Source: Marinobacter halophilus
GTDB lineage: Bacteria > Pseudomonadota > Gammaproteobacteria > Pseudomonadales > Oleiphilaceae
Direction of reading: 5' to 3'
DNA: 64,000 nucleotides
Assembly (NCBI RefSeq): GCF_003007685.1
Contig: NZ_PXNN01000014.1
Span: forward strand, 56,001 to 120,000
Part shown: positions 8,415 to 16,989 of the stretch, piece by piece
How the letters are laid out: each line of letters opens with the position of its first letter
How positions within the stretch are numbered: the first letter of the stretch is position 1
Position numbers and translations under genes: made by a program
Notes under the pieces: model-generated
Told to the model about the DNA's origin: nothing
Databases searched by the model: none
What the model saw: only the letters and a program-made list of their open reading frames with translations

Positions 8415-9089
8415 TTACCAGGCCAGCCAGATGGTGTGTCTTGCGCCTTTGCCGGGGCGTAGGGCGCGCACGACCACGGGCTCTACCGAGAAGCCGGCGC
8501 GGCGTAGGCGTTCGGTAAAGGCATGCTCCGGTCCTGCAGACCAGTAAGCGAGGATGCCGTCCGGGCTCAGGGATTTCTGGGCGGCGGCAATGCCTTCCGG
8601 TGAATAGATCCAGTTGTTCTCCTTGCGGGTAAGGCCTTCCGGGCCGTTGTCGACATCCAGCAGGATCGCATCCCAGTTGCCGTCACCTTCTCTCAGCAAT
8701 TCTGCCACATCGCCAATGTGTACTCGGGCGCGTGCATCGCTTAACGGGTACCCGGAGGCGGCGCCCAAGGGCCCGCGATTCCAGTCTTCAACCTCCGGCA
8801 CCAGCTCCGCCACCGTTACCTGCGCGGTGTTGCCCAGCGATGACAGTGCCGCCGCCAGGGTAAAACCCATGCCCAGCCCGCCGATCAAGACCCGGGGCTC
8901 GGGGAGGTCAGCGATACGTTCGCAGGCGAGGGTGGCCAGTGCATCTTCCGAGCCGTGCAAGCGGCTGTTCATCAGCTCACCGGGGGCGCCAGCAATTTTG
9001 ATGGAGAATTCGTCGTTACGTTGCAGCAGGCGCAACCGGGTGCCGTTACCGGGAATGGTTGCGGTGCCAATTTCGTCGAAGCGGGACAT
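8415..9089 (-). CDS. Spermidine-synthase-like SAM-binding protein
   Basis: 224 residues with a Rossmann methyltransferase core: glycine-rich VLIGGLGMGFTLAAAL, an acidic strand end (VAELVPEVEDWNRG) and DAILLDVDNGPEG. This matches the polyamine-synthase-like (SpeE fold) family of orphan proteins. It lacks the N-terminal beta domain expected of a true spermidine synthase, so the substrate is unknown. It is the only gene of its unit and converges on the esterase across the REP-like hairpin. Confidence 0.7.
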   Translation of the reverse strand: MSRFDEIGTATIPGNGTRLRLLQRNDEFSIKIAGAPGELMNSRLHGSEDALATLACERIADLPEPRVLIGGLGMGFTLAAALSSLGNTAQVTVAELVPEVEDWNRGPLGAASGYPLSDARARVHIGDVAELLREGDGNWDAILLDVDNGPEGLTRKENNWIYSPEGIAAAQKSLSPDGILAYWSAGPEHAFTERLRRAGFSVEPVVVRALRPGKGARHTIWLAW

Positions 9090-9238
9090 GTGGGGTTCCG
9101 GATGATGAGGTCAGGCCGCATTCTAACCTGATGCCGCGGTCGCTTTCAGCCAAAACCCCCTTGAATAATCACTGCTAGACTGCAGTAAGTAGCAGATCAC
9201 GCTGTTTATTAATATTCAGACCAACAGAGGCAGACGTT

Positions 9239-9931
9239 ATGACAGACCAACCGGTAATGCTGATAACCGGAGCTTCTTCAGGCATCGGTGCCGAAACCGC
9301 ACGGGCTGCGGCCAGGCAAGGATATCGTCTGGTACTGGCGGCGCGCTCCGAAGACAAACTGAAGGGGTTGCAGCAGGCGTTAGGCGGCACGGACAGTGTG
9401 TTGACCGTGCAGTGTGATGTGCAAAATGCCGAAGACCAGAAGCGCATGGTAGAACAGGCCCTGAAGGCATTTGGCCGGATTGATGCCGTGTTTGCCAATG
9501 CCGGTCGCGGGGGAGAGCCGGGCGGATTCAGTAAAGCCGATCCGGATGTCTGGAAAGATATGATTCTGACCAACGTTCTGGGCGTGGGCCTGACAATTCA
9601 GCACTGCCTCCCGGCGTTGCGTGAGAGTAAAGGTCACCTGTTGCTGACGGGCTCTGCTGCTGGCCGTGTGACGATTCCCGGCTCCATGTACAGCGCCACC
9701 AAGTGGGCGGTCTCCGCCATTGGTTATGGCGTGCGTGAGGAGCTTCGGGGCTCTGGCGTCCGCGTGACCCTGATTGAGCCGGGGATGGTCGATACGCCTT
9801 TCTTTGACGAACCCCCGGCCCATGCGCTTAAACCCGAGGATATCGCCAATGCGGTGATGTATGCCGTTGCTCAGCCAGCCCATGTAGACGTTAATGAAAT
9901 CCTGGTGCGGCCTACGCCGGCTGCAGAATGA
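9239..9931 (+). CDS. Short-chain dehydrogenase/reductase (first of a pair)
   Basis: 230 residues, classical SDR length. It has the cofactor motif TGASSGIG near the N-terminus, FANAG, the active-site serine in LTGSAAG and YSATK with the catalytic Tyr and Lys. It probably oxidises or reduces a small alcohol or ketone with NAD(P). Its stop overlaps the next SDR start (ATGA at 9928-9931), so the two are translationally coupled. Substrate is not predictable. Confidence 0.85.
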   Translation: MTDQPVMLITGASSGIGAETARAAARQGYRLVLAARSEDKLKGLQQALGGTDSVLTVQCDVQNAEDQKRMVEQALKAFGRIDAVFANAGRGGEPGGFSKADPDVWKDMILTNVLGVGLTIQHCLPALRESKGHLLLTGSAAGRVTIPGSMYSATKWAVSAIGYGVREELRGSGVRVTLIEPGMVDTPFFDEPPAHALKPEDIANAVMYAVAQPAHVDVNEILVRPTPAAE

Positions 9932-10719
9932 ACGCGAAATCAGAGTCGTTGGAGGCTGAGTTGGAATCAACGCAAAGAGTTGCTCTGGTCACCGGAGGGG
10001 CAAAGGGAATAGGCCGGGGCATTGTGCTGCATCTGGCCGCGGCCGGCTGGAAGGTGGCTTTCTGCGATACCGACCAAACGGCCGGAGAGCAGCTGGTAAA
10101 CACCTCGGAGCGGGAAATCTGTTTCCTGCCTGGTGATGTTGCCTCAGAGCATGATGTTGCCCGATTAATTGCGGACACGATGAGCTGGGCTGGGCGCTTG
10201 GATGCCGTGATCAACAACGCCGCCATTGCTGACCCTCATACCGGCCCAGTGGAAGAGCTCAGCCTCGAGCAGTGGCAGCGCCGGCTGGACGTTAACCTGA
10301 CCGGGCCCTTCCTGGTGGCCAAACACGCGGTGCCGCACCTTCGGAAAAGCCAAGGTGTCATCGTGAACATGGCCTCCACCCGGGCACTGCAATCTGAGCC
10401 GGACACCGAAGCCTATGCCGCCACCAAAGGCGGCATAGTCGCGCTGACCCACGCCCTTGCGATGAGCCTGGCGCCGGACATCCGGGTAAACTGCATCAGC
10501 CCCGGCTGGATTGATACCCGGGCCTGGCAGGGCGGCTCGGACAAGGTAGAAGCTCTTTCGCAGGCAGATCATCATCAGCATCCCGCCGGCCGGGTAGGCA
10601 CCCCGGAAGATATAGCTGCGCTGGTGGCCTACCTGATTTCACCGGAAGCCTCGTTCATCACGGGCCAGAACTTTGTGGCTGATGGGGGAATGGTGCGTAA
10701 GATGATTTATGAGGAGTGA
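9928..10719 (+). CDS. Short-chain dehydrogenase/reductase (second of a pair)
   Basis: 263 residues. An N-terminal leader of ~15 residues precedes the TGGAKGIG cofactor motif; NNAA, the serine in MASTRALQ and YAATKGG complete the SDR active site, and the C-terminus ends with the family's GQNFVADGG. It begins inside the last codon of the first SDR, so it is cotranslated with it, suggesting consecutive steps or a heteromeric pair. The last 13 bases overlap the convergent channel gene. Confidence 0.85.
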   Translation: MNAKSESLEAELESTQRVALVTGGAKGIGRGIVLHLAAAGWKVAFCDTDQTAGEQLVNTSEREICFLPGDVASEHDVARLIADTMSWAGRLDAVINNAAIADPHTGPVEELSLEQWQRRLDVNLTGPFLVAKHAVPHLRKSQGVIVNMASTRALQSEPDTEAYAATKGGIVALTHALAMSLAPDIRVNCISPGWIDTRAWQGGSDKVEALSQADHHQHPAGRVGTPEDIAALVAYLISPEASFITGQNFVADGGMVRKMIYEE

Positions 10720-13409
10720 GGGAGTGCGCCATTATCACGCACGTGAATATCCCGCTGAGGGAAGGGAATCTCGATGCCTGCCTCATGCAGGGTGCGAGTA
10801 ATGGCGGTGTTGATCTCGTGAGACAGGGGCATGATGTCCAGGGGATCTTTCACAAACACCCGTAGCTCGAAATCAACACGGCTATCTCCCAGGCCGACGC
10901 AGAACACAGCTGGCGAGGGATCATCCACGACCCGCTCATTGTTGTGAGCTACCTCCGTAAGCAGTTTCTGCACCTGATCCATATCGGAACCGTAGGCAAC
11001 GCCGACTTGCAGCACAACGCGCGTGATCGAATCCGACAGTGTCCAGTTAGTCAGATCCTGGGTTACGAAGGTCTTGTTGGGAATGATCTGTTCCTTGCGG
11101 TCCCAGTCAACCAGCGTAGTTGCACGAATGCGGATACGTGACACCGTCCCGGTAATGCCTCCGATAGTGACCGTATCTCCGACGCGGATGGGGCGTTCGA
11201 ACAGCAGAATGATGCCGGACACAAAGTTGGCAACGATTTCCTGAAGACCAAAACCCAAACCAACCCCGAGAGCCGCCACCAGCCACTGCAACTTGGACCA
11301 TTGCACCCCGATCACACCGAGGAATACCACGACGCCAACCAACACCAGGGTATAGGTGGTGAGGGTGGTAATGGCATAGCCCGTTCCAGGCTCAAGCTTC
11401 ATCCGGCTGAGAACCATGACTTCCAGGGTGCCAGGCAGGTTTCTGACGGCGAGCACAGTTCCAACGCCGACGAACAGCGCCAGCAGCAGGTCGCCGAGGG
11501 TAATGGGCAGCGGATTGCCGCCGTCCAGGTCTGTAGCGATGGTCCAGAGTGTGATGTTGTCGAACAGCTGCAGGGCCGGAATCAGGCTGGCCCAGAGCAG
11601 CCAGAGGCCGGTAATGACAATCACGGAAACCAGGATGCGTAAGAGCGCGGTACTCTGCTGATTGATATCCTTGAGATCCATTTCTGGCATGTCTAGCGTT
11701 TGCGGTACCCCTTCACCCGAGGATTCAGCGGCTTCCCGGGTTTCGGCGAGCTTGCGTTGCGCCTCGCGGTGTTCACGCAGCCGCGCCAGGGTGAGGCGAC
11801 GTTCCCTGACCGAAAGCGCGCGAAGTCCGATATAAAACAGCATGGCGTTGAAGGCTATCCAGCAGATGCTGATGAACAGGTTGCGCTCCAGTTCCAGGGC
11901 GGTGTAGTGATATCCGAGTAACGATGCCACCACCAGTACCAGGGGCGTGGCAACGGCCAGTGCATGCAGCGCTAACAGGTGCTTGCTCTCTGGCCGATCA
12001 GCCCGGACCGCGCTCAGGATTCGGTGCGCGAACGTCGAAAGCGCGATGGATACGGCGGTGAAGAGCAAGCGCCCGAGACTGTCCACAAATTCGGATCCGT
12101 CGGGTGTTGCGGTGGTGGGCATGATCACCATGATCGGGATGATTACCGCCAGCAGAAACGGCAGTTCCCGGCGAAGGGCGCGCAGCGAGTCAATATGCCA
12201 GTGGAAATGGGTGTCGCCCAATCCGCCCTCGCGGGCCACGTTATGAATAAATGCCAGCAGGAGGGTGACAAGTGCCGCAGCGACCATGCCCCCAGACAGA
12301 GCGGAGAAAAAATCGTTCCCCTCCATCAGCAAAAGCGCCGCGATTGCCAGCACCAGCACGCCCGGCAGTGCCAGTAAGGCGCTGTTGGTGAACGCATATA
12401 AAGTATGTTCAATGCGATCATGGCCAACGTTCCCAACGTGTCGACTGTTGGTTTTGAGGTTACGCTTCAAGGCTCTTCGCTTGATAAGCAAAAGTGCCAA
12501 AAGAATAGTGAGAAAGGCGATGGCCCCGCTACGTTCCTGAATCGAATAGCCAATCGCGTCGTTGAGCGGATCAAGCCGAAACTGATTGGCAAACCAGGCC
12601 ACCGCTTCGACCAGCTCTGTGAGAGTACCCGCGCTTACAACCGGTGCACTGGGCAGCCAGAACAGGCGCTGCTGCAGCAGAGTCTGGTACGCCTCTACGC
12701 GCTCCTGCAGCGCCGATACCGTGTTGAAATACTCGTTCAGAGCCTGGATGTGTTCGGTGACGGCTTTGTGCAACTGGCGGATCAGGCTTGCTCTCTGGCT
12801 TCTAAGCTGGTCGCGGGCATCATCGCCGGGATCGATGATGGCCTCGAACTCTTCCAGTCGAAGCTGTTCCTCGCGCGTTGTCGATAACTGGTTTTCAATA
12901 TCACGAATCAGATCCTCCGCAATGCCTTGCTGTTGAAGTCGTTCAAGCCGCTGCTGAAGGAGATTGGCGTAATTGCCGGTAAGGTTCAGTCCGGCTTTTT
13001 CCAGGCGAAGCTCGAAACTGTTGTATTCGTCTTGAAGTCGATTGAGAAGTGATTCCGCGTAGGAGAGCCGGTTGCGGGTGGACTCAACGGCAATCAGGCG
13101 TTGGTCGAGAGAAGCTCTCAGGGACTGGATCTGTTGGCGGATATCCGCCGTCTCGGTGTCAGGAAGCTGGATCTGGGGCGGGCTTTCGGCCTCCGCTTCC
13201 AGTTCGGGCTGGACCGCAGGCCTTGCTTCTTCGGGCTCTGCTTTTTTTTCTTCGGTGGCGGCCTCGACGCCTTCCTCGCTTGTCTGCTCACCACTTGCTT
13301 CGTCATCTGGCTGGGCGTAGGCCGGCATCGCGGCAAGGCACAGGATAGTCGCCCACATCAGGCAGAGTATCCGAAACCCGCAGTGGGAGCGTGGCCTGTA
13401 GCAGTTCAT
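10707..13409 (-). CDS. Large MscS-family mechanosensitive channel (MscK/MscM-like)
   Basis: 900 residues. A signal peptide (ending AMPAYA) is followed by an acidic linker, a long periplasmic coiled-coil region (~residues 60-250), many membrane helices, and a C-terminal MscS domain. The pore-helix region reads LVAALGVGLGFGLQEIVANF and the beta domain VGDTVTIGGITGTV and IIPNKTF. The architecture matches the large MscK/YjeP-type channels, which open under membrane tension during osmotic downshock. It is alone on this strand; its 3' end overlaps the second SDR gene by 13 bases. Confidence 0.85.
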   Translation of the reverse strand: MNCYRPRSHCGFRILCLMWATILCLAAMPAYAQPDDEASGEQTSEEGVEAATEEKKAEPEEARPAVQPELEAEAESPPQIQLPDTETADIRQQIQSLRASLDQRLIAVESTRNRLSYAESLLNRLQDEYNSFELRLEKAGLNLTGNYANLLQQRLERLQQQGIAEDLIRDIENQLSTTREEQLRLEEFEAIIDPGDDARDQLRSQRASLIRQLHKAVTEHIQALNEYFNTVSALQERVEAYQTLLQQRLFWLPSAPVVSAGTLTELVEAVAWFANQFRLDPLNDAIGYSIQERSGAIAFLTILLALLLIKRRALKRNLKTNSRHVGNVGHDRIEHTLYAFTNSALLALPGVLVLAIAALLLMEGNDFFSALSGGMVAAALVTLLLAFIHNVAREGGLGDTHFHWHIDSLRALRRELPFLLAVIIPIMVIMPTTATPDGSEFVDSLGRLLFTAVSIALSTFAHRILSAVRADRPESKHLLALHALAVATPLVLVVASLLGYHYTALELERNLFISICWIAFNAMLFYIGLRALSVRERRLTLARLREHREAQRKLAETREAAESSGEGVPQTLDMPEMDLKDINQQSTALLRILVSVIVITGLWLLWASLIPALQLFDNITLWTIATDLDGGNPLPITLGDLLLALFVGVGTVLAVRNLPGTLEVMVLSRMKLEPGTGYAITTLTTYTLVLVGVVVFLGVIGVQWSKLQWLVAALGVGLGFGLQEIVANFVSGIILLFERPIRVGDTVTIGGITGTVSRIRIRATTLVDWDRKEQIIPNKTFVTQDLTNWTLSDSITRVVLQVGVAYGSDMDQVQKLLTEVAHNNERVVDDPSPAVFCVGLGDSRVDFELRVFVKDPLDIMPLSHEINTAITRTLHEAGIEIPFPQRDIHVRDNGALPHSS

Positions 13410-13689
13410 GACGTCGCGCTCCTTGCGTCAGGTAGTGAGCAGGGTCCTGTTCATTCTACATTTTATATTAGCACCGCAGACCTTTCACGAGCGTTGAAAA
13501 AGGATTACAACGAATGGCATCGGCAACAACGTTGACACTGGTTCTGTTGCCGTAAAATTGCGCGGATAATTGTGCTCATTATTCCTGGCGCTGTCACCTT
13601 GAGCTTGGCATCAAGGCTGTTGGTCACCTTCGACTGCGGCGGATATGAACTTCACTTGGGTGAGTTTGCCTTATTTTTCAGATCATAGC
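13410..13689. other. Intergenic stretch without a recognisable gene
   Basis: This 280-base gap lies between the channel start and the lipoprotein stop, both on the minus strand. It should contain the channel promoter. I see no tRNA, no strong hairpin with a T-run and no convincing small gene. Confidence 0.5.
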
Positions 13690-14502
13690 TTATTTGGCGC
13701 CGCTGAACCGCATGGCCACCTTCCCGTTATGGGTTGCAAATACCACTCGCATTTGCTGATTATTCATCGGGATGAAATAGCCGACGCCGGAGTACTCCCC
13801 ATTGCGATTATCGTTGGTGCAATTGGACATTGTGTAGTTGATGTCAAAGACATTAATCGAAGCATCGGGTACTGAGAGGGCTTCGATTCCTACAAGTTGG
13901 CAGCCGGTAGTTTGCGTATAGTACTGAGCGTCCAATGAACCATCAGCGCCTATGGTTAGCGCTACCTCGGACTCACCCTTTACATAGGTGCCCGAGGTTC
14001 TCTTCAGAGAGATGCCCACATCGCTGATTAAGTTTTGCCGCTGCAATGTGACGTTCGTATTAACTTGATCGGCGGCGTCGGTGGTAGAAAAAGTGGCAGA
14101 CCCTTGCGAGGAAATTGTCCCGTTTATTGTGCCCTCCTGGGTGCCCTTATCTTCGACAAAGCCAGTAGGGTCCAGTTGCTCAGGGCCCAGCTGGCGATAG
14201 TCAGAACTGACCCCGCTGATCCTGGTGGTATCAAATGCAAGCTTGCCAATCGAAACCCCGGCACCCCCTCTGAAGACACTTGTAAAATCCCCTGCGGGGC
14301 TGAGATACGTGACCGCCGTTTGCGAACTAGCGCCGTTCACGTATTCTACTTTCGCTTCGTATAGGCCAGCTTTAAGTGTGCTGGCATCGCCACCTGAGCT
14401 ACTTGAACCACCCGAACCGCCTCCACCGCCACAGGCACTCAAAACCAAACTCGCGCATATAATGGTCGCTGAAAGACCTGAGCCATACGTCCTTTTAAAC
14501 AT
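13690..14502 (-). CDS. Predicted lipoprotein of unknown function
   Basis: 270 residues. A signal sequence ends in the lipobox LVLSAC, followed by a flexible Gly/Ser linker (GGGGGSGGSSSSGG). The rest is predicted beta-rich, with repeated short Thr/Val strands and two later cysteines (TTGCQL and MSNCTN) that may form a disulfide. AAGGAGGTG lies just upstream of the ATG. I recognise no family. Base composition is lower in GC than the flanking genes, and the gene sits next to the genomic island boundary, so recent acquisition is possible. Confidence 0.7.
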   Translation of the reverse strand: MFKRTYGSGLSATIICASLVLSACGGGGGSGGSSSSGGDASTLKAGLYEAKVEYVNGASSQTAVTYLSPAGDFTSVFRGGAGVSIGKLAFDTTRISGVSSDYRQLGPEQLDPTGFVEDKGTQEGTINGTISSQGSATFSTTDAADQVNTNVTLQRQNLISDVGISLKRTSGTYVKGESEVALTIGADGSLDAQYYTQTTGCQLVGIEALSVPDASINVFDINYTMSNCTNDNRNGEYSGVGYFIPMNNQQMRVVFATHNGKVAMRFSGAK

Positions 14503-15044
14503 TTCACACCTCCTTGATGCGATCTTTTCGAAAATGCGTCAGTGCGTTGTGAATGGTTCTGTTGCCCCTTATGAACGGTTAAACACGCGGCTTTTTACCT
14601 GAAATTTCCGGTTTTTCGCCGCGCAGCGACTTTCAATCAAGAAACCCAAAATCCAACAGTGCAAGCTTCCCAAGCTCCGGAATCGGCACAAACACAGAAA
14701 TTCGCACTGAATAGATAGGTGCAAGATCAGAGCCAAGACGCTATACACCATTGAATTCAGCATGCTGTGAACTACGTCACAAAATAAGATGTGAGATGTG
14801 AAAAATTTTCCGACACAACCGTTACAGATAGTAAACAGTTAATCTCGGGAACTCGGCGCGGCATAGACACATCGGCAGCTTTCTCGATGGTCTACTTGAG
14901 TTGGACGGCACGCAGGAGCGGGTGGAAGCAGATGCTCGAAGAGTGCAGGATAATCGGAGCGGATTTGTTTTCTTGGCTAACACAGCTCGAGACTGAGCAG
15001 TCGCCAGAAAACGCTAATCGCTGTTTGCAGGGTTGCTTCAAGGA
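14503..15044. other. Gene-poor, AT-rich zone beside the genomic island
   Basis: About 540 bases upstream of the lipoprotein gene hold no convincing gene. A 98-codon open frame (14791-15087) crosses the attachment-site remnant and lacks any recognisable feature. The segment probably carries the lipoprotein promoter plus leftover sequence from island insertion. Confidence 0.5.
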
Positions 15045-15067
15045 TGGTGCCCCCGGCAGGACTCGAA
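15045..15067 (-). repeat. Distal attachment-site remnant: copy of the tRNA-Arg 3' end
   Basis: Read on the minus strand this is the T-arm 3' half, acceptor strand and CCA of a tRNA. It matches 23752-23774 at 22 of 23 positions; the only difference is at the base corresponding to tRNA position 72. No D-arm or anticodon arm precedes it, so it is a fragment, as expected of an att site left by integration into a tRNA gene. Confidence 0.8.
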
Positions 15068-15205
15068 AATGCGAGTTAATTAGTTGATTTAATAAGTGTT
15101 AATTTAAGAACTTCTTTAATAGTACCCGCAAAAACTTGCACTGCCAGCCTAATTTGATGTGACGGGGCTTGGCCAGCCCCTCTTCAGGCCTAATCAAAAT
15201 TGTTG

Positions 15206-16216
15206 CTATTCTGCCGGCCAGTAAACCTTCACCAACGGCAGTAGACGCTGTCCTTCAATATCAAAACACTCGTAGTTCGCCACCACCAGGTCGGCCAGCA
15301 GGTCGATGTCGATGAGCGTTACCGGAATGGTGGCCCGATCGGCTTCGTAGCGGGCTTCTCGGGTGAAGCCGCCGGTGCTTATAAACAAGCCTTGGTCTCC
15401 CTCCCGAAGGGCTCCAATGAAGCTACGAATGGGATTGGAGCCCATACTGCCGCTTCGGTGCTTCACTTCGGCCTTGATGCGAGGTTGAGTAAGCCCCAGG
15501 CCATCGGGGGAGGCCAGTACGTCTACACCGCGGTCTGGCCCTCTGGCTGAAACACGAGTCTGGTAGCCCATGGCGCGGAGCAGGGCGGCGGTGAGCTCTT
15601 CCATTTCCTCTGGGCCCAGGCCTTGTATCTTGTCTTTGATGAGCTCGTGACCGCGGGAAACGACATCTTCTCTCAGAATCTCGAACTCGGCTTCCGCTGT
15701 TTGAGTTTCATCAGCGGTAGTTGGCTGTACCACCGGTTTGCCGGCCAGTCGGTCCTGAACTTCACTGATGACAGTATCTGACAACGAGAATACCGTCAGA
15801 ACCGAGCCCAGACTGTTCCTGGTAGCCTGGCTGAACTGATCCCGGGATACACGGCCCAGCCACTTCACTTCACGTATTTGCTGGAACTCTCCTATCTGCT
15901 CGGGCTCCGGGCAAAACTCATACTGGCCCAGGTCTTCACCAACCAGGTATTCCCGGTGCTCCTGACTGTAGGTGATGAGGGTGTCGCCTTGCTTGATGTC
16001 GTCCCGGAACTTGCGAATCATGGCAAGAGCGTTGGCTGTGCGTCCCGGCTTCGCGTTGCCGAAGTGCTGTATGTAAGCCTCCTTCAGCGCTTCGTGGCTT
16101 GTGTAGTTACGTAGGTCGCCAAGGCTATTCCAGCCAATGGCCACGCAGTCATTGTCTTTGAAGTCGTCAAAGTACCGACCGCCGTTGCCGGCACGAATCA
16201 TCCAGCCGTTTTTCAT
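15206..16216 (-). CDS. mrr: Mrr-like restriction endonuclease
   Basis: 336 residues. The C-terminal half carries a PD-(D/E)xK nuclease: D228/D232 in GPDRGVDV and E250-V-K252 in IKAEVKHR, preceded by the helix LTAALLRAMGYQTRV typical of Mrr catalytic domains. The N-terminal ~115 residues (GWMIRAGNGGRYFDDF and VAIGW) resemble a PUA/EVE-like modified-base reader rather than the winged helix of E. coli Mrr. It probably cuts DNA carrying particular modifications. A 282-base gap separates it from the hsd-linked genes, so it may have its own promoter. Confidence 0.8.
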   Translation of the reverse strand: MKNGWMIRAGNGGRYFDDFKDNDCVAIGWNSLGDLRNYTSHEALKEAYIQHFGNAKPGRTANALAMIRKFRDDIKQGDTLITYSQEHREYLVGEDLGQYEFCPEPEQIGEFQQIREVKWLGRVSRDQFSQATRNSLGSVLTVFSLSDTVISEVQDRLAGKPVVQPTTADETQTAEAEFEILREDVVSRGHELIKDKIQGLGPEEMEELTAALLRAMGYQTRVSARGPDRGVDVLASPDGLGLTQPRIKAEVKHRSGSMGSNPIRSFIGALREGDQGLFISTGGFTREARYEADRATIPVTLIDIDLLADLVVANYECFDIEGQRLLPLVKVYWPAE

Positions 16217-16288
16217 TAGTTATCCAAGTTTCCGGGATTACTGCTTGCATGCCGAGCTGCTGTGGCTTTAATCTTTCGGTTAACACGA

Positions 16289-16331
16289 CCCCTGCCTCTT
16301 GGCTCCGACAGGAGCTTACGCGGGGGTTTTT
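16289..16331 (+). terminator. Terminator-like hairpin on the strand opposite to mrr
   Basis: CCCCTGC (16289-16295) pairs with GCGGGGG (16320-16326) allowing one U-G pair. Inside, GCTCC and GGAGC pair around a GACA loop, and five Ts follow at 16327-16331. It would stop transcription on the plus strand, although all nearby genes read on the minus strand. Confidence 0.45.
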
Positions 16332-16498
16332 ATGTTCGCCTGCATGGCAGAACTGCTGTGAACTTGTATACGAAGTAGCCGAATGGCCATTGAAATTAGC
16401 CTGAGGTGGCACTATAGTTCACAACAGCTCATCTACCAGCCCCCGGCGTAAGTGTGGAAAGAGTTACGGCCCCGTCCTCTTCGAGGGCGCGGCCAGCC

Positions 16499-16987
16499 TT
16501 ATTTTCCGCCTGTGTTCCGTTTCCAACGTTTTGTGTACTTGTCCCTCTGGTGTTGGCGTTCGATGTAGAAGGCCGTCCACGGGAGTGTGTATGTTGCCCG
16601 CTCGGCCAGAATCACCAGATAACCTTCTGCCTCGAACCACAAATGAATCCGGTTTTCGTTGCCTCGTTTTTCTGACCACACTTTCAAGGCTGGGTTATCC
16701 TCGTTTTCGATAACGGGACGCGGCCAACGGATTCGTTCACACCGTCTGAAATCCGGTGTTCTTTCAGATTCCACGCTGCCTTCGCTGGTCATGTGCCAGA
16801 ATGTTGCTTCTTTGCCATCTACAACCGGGTGCCGTTTCAACGCCAAACGCTGTCCCCGGAAGAGTGGCTTGGAGTCCACAAAATCCCGACAGAAGATTTG
16901 GTAAATCGCATCAAGGTACTGCTGCCAGTTACCGCCATAGTCGGAAAACAGCTCCAGTTCGGGTAGCCACTCGGGTGCTCCATCCAT
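16499..16987 (-). CDS. Unknown protein paired with DUF3800 in the type I RM operon
   Basis: 162 residues from the ATG at 16987, chosen because AGGA lies 7 bases upstream; a TTG at 17008 would add 7 residues and overlap the DUF3800 gene. The ATG sits 2 bases after the DUF3800 stop, so translation is probably coupled. The protein is aromatic-rich and basic at the C-terminus, with conspicuous stretches LFRGQRLALKRHP, TFWHMTSEG, PDFRRCERIRWP and ENRIHLWFEAEGYLVIL. I do not recognise the family. The regular spacing with DUF3800 suggests the two work together; a toxin/antitoxin or nuclease-regulator role would be speculation. Confidence 0.7.
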   Translation of the reverse strand: MDGAPEWLPELELFSDYGGNWQQYLDAIYQIFCRDFVDSKPLFRGQRLALKRHPVVDGKEATFWHMTSEGSVESERTPDFRRCERIRWPRPVIENEDNPALKVWSEKRGNENRIHLWFEAEGYLVILAERATYTLPWTAFYIERQHQRDKYTKRWKRNTGGK

Positions 16988-16989
16988 GG

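Noticed and set aside
14791..15087. 98-codon open frame on the plus strand
   Set aside because: It crosses the tRNA remnant, has no recognisable feature or good ribosome site, and ends inside AT-rich sequence.
15160..15185. GGGGCT/AGCCCC hairpin beyond the mrr stop
   Set aside because: No T-run follows on either strand, so I could not support it as a terminator.
16167..16412. 81-codon open frame on the minus strand upstream of mrr
   Set aside because: It overlaps the mrr start in another frame and spans the hairpin region; composition does not look coding.
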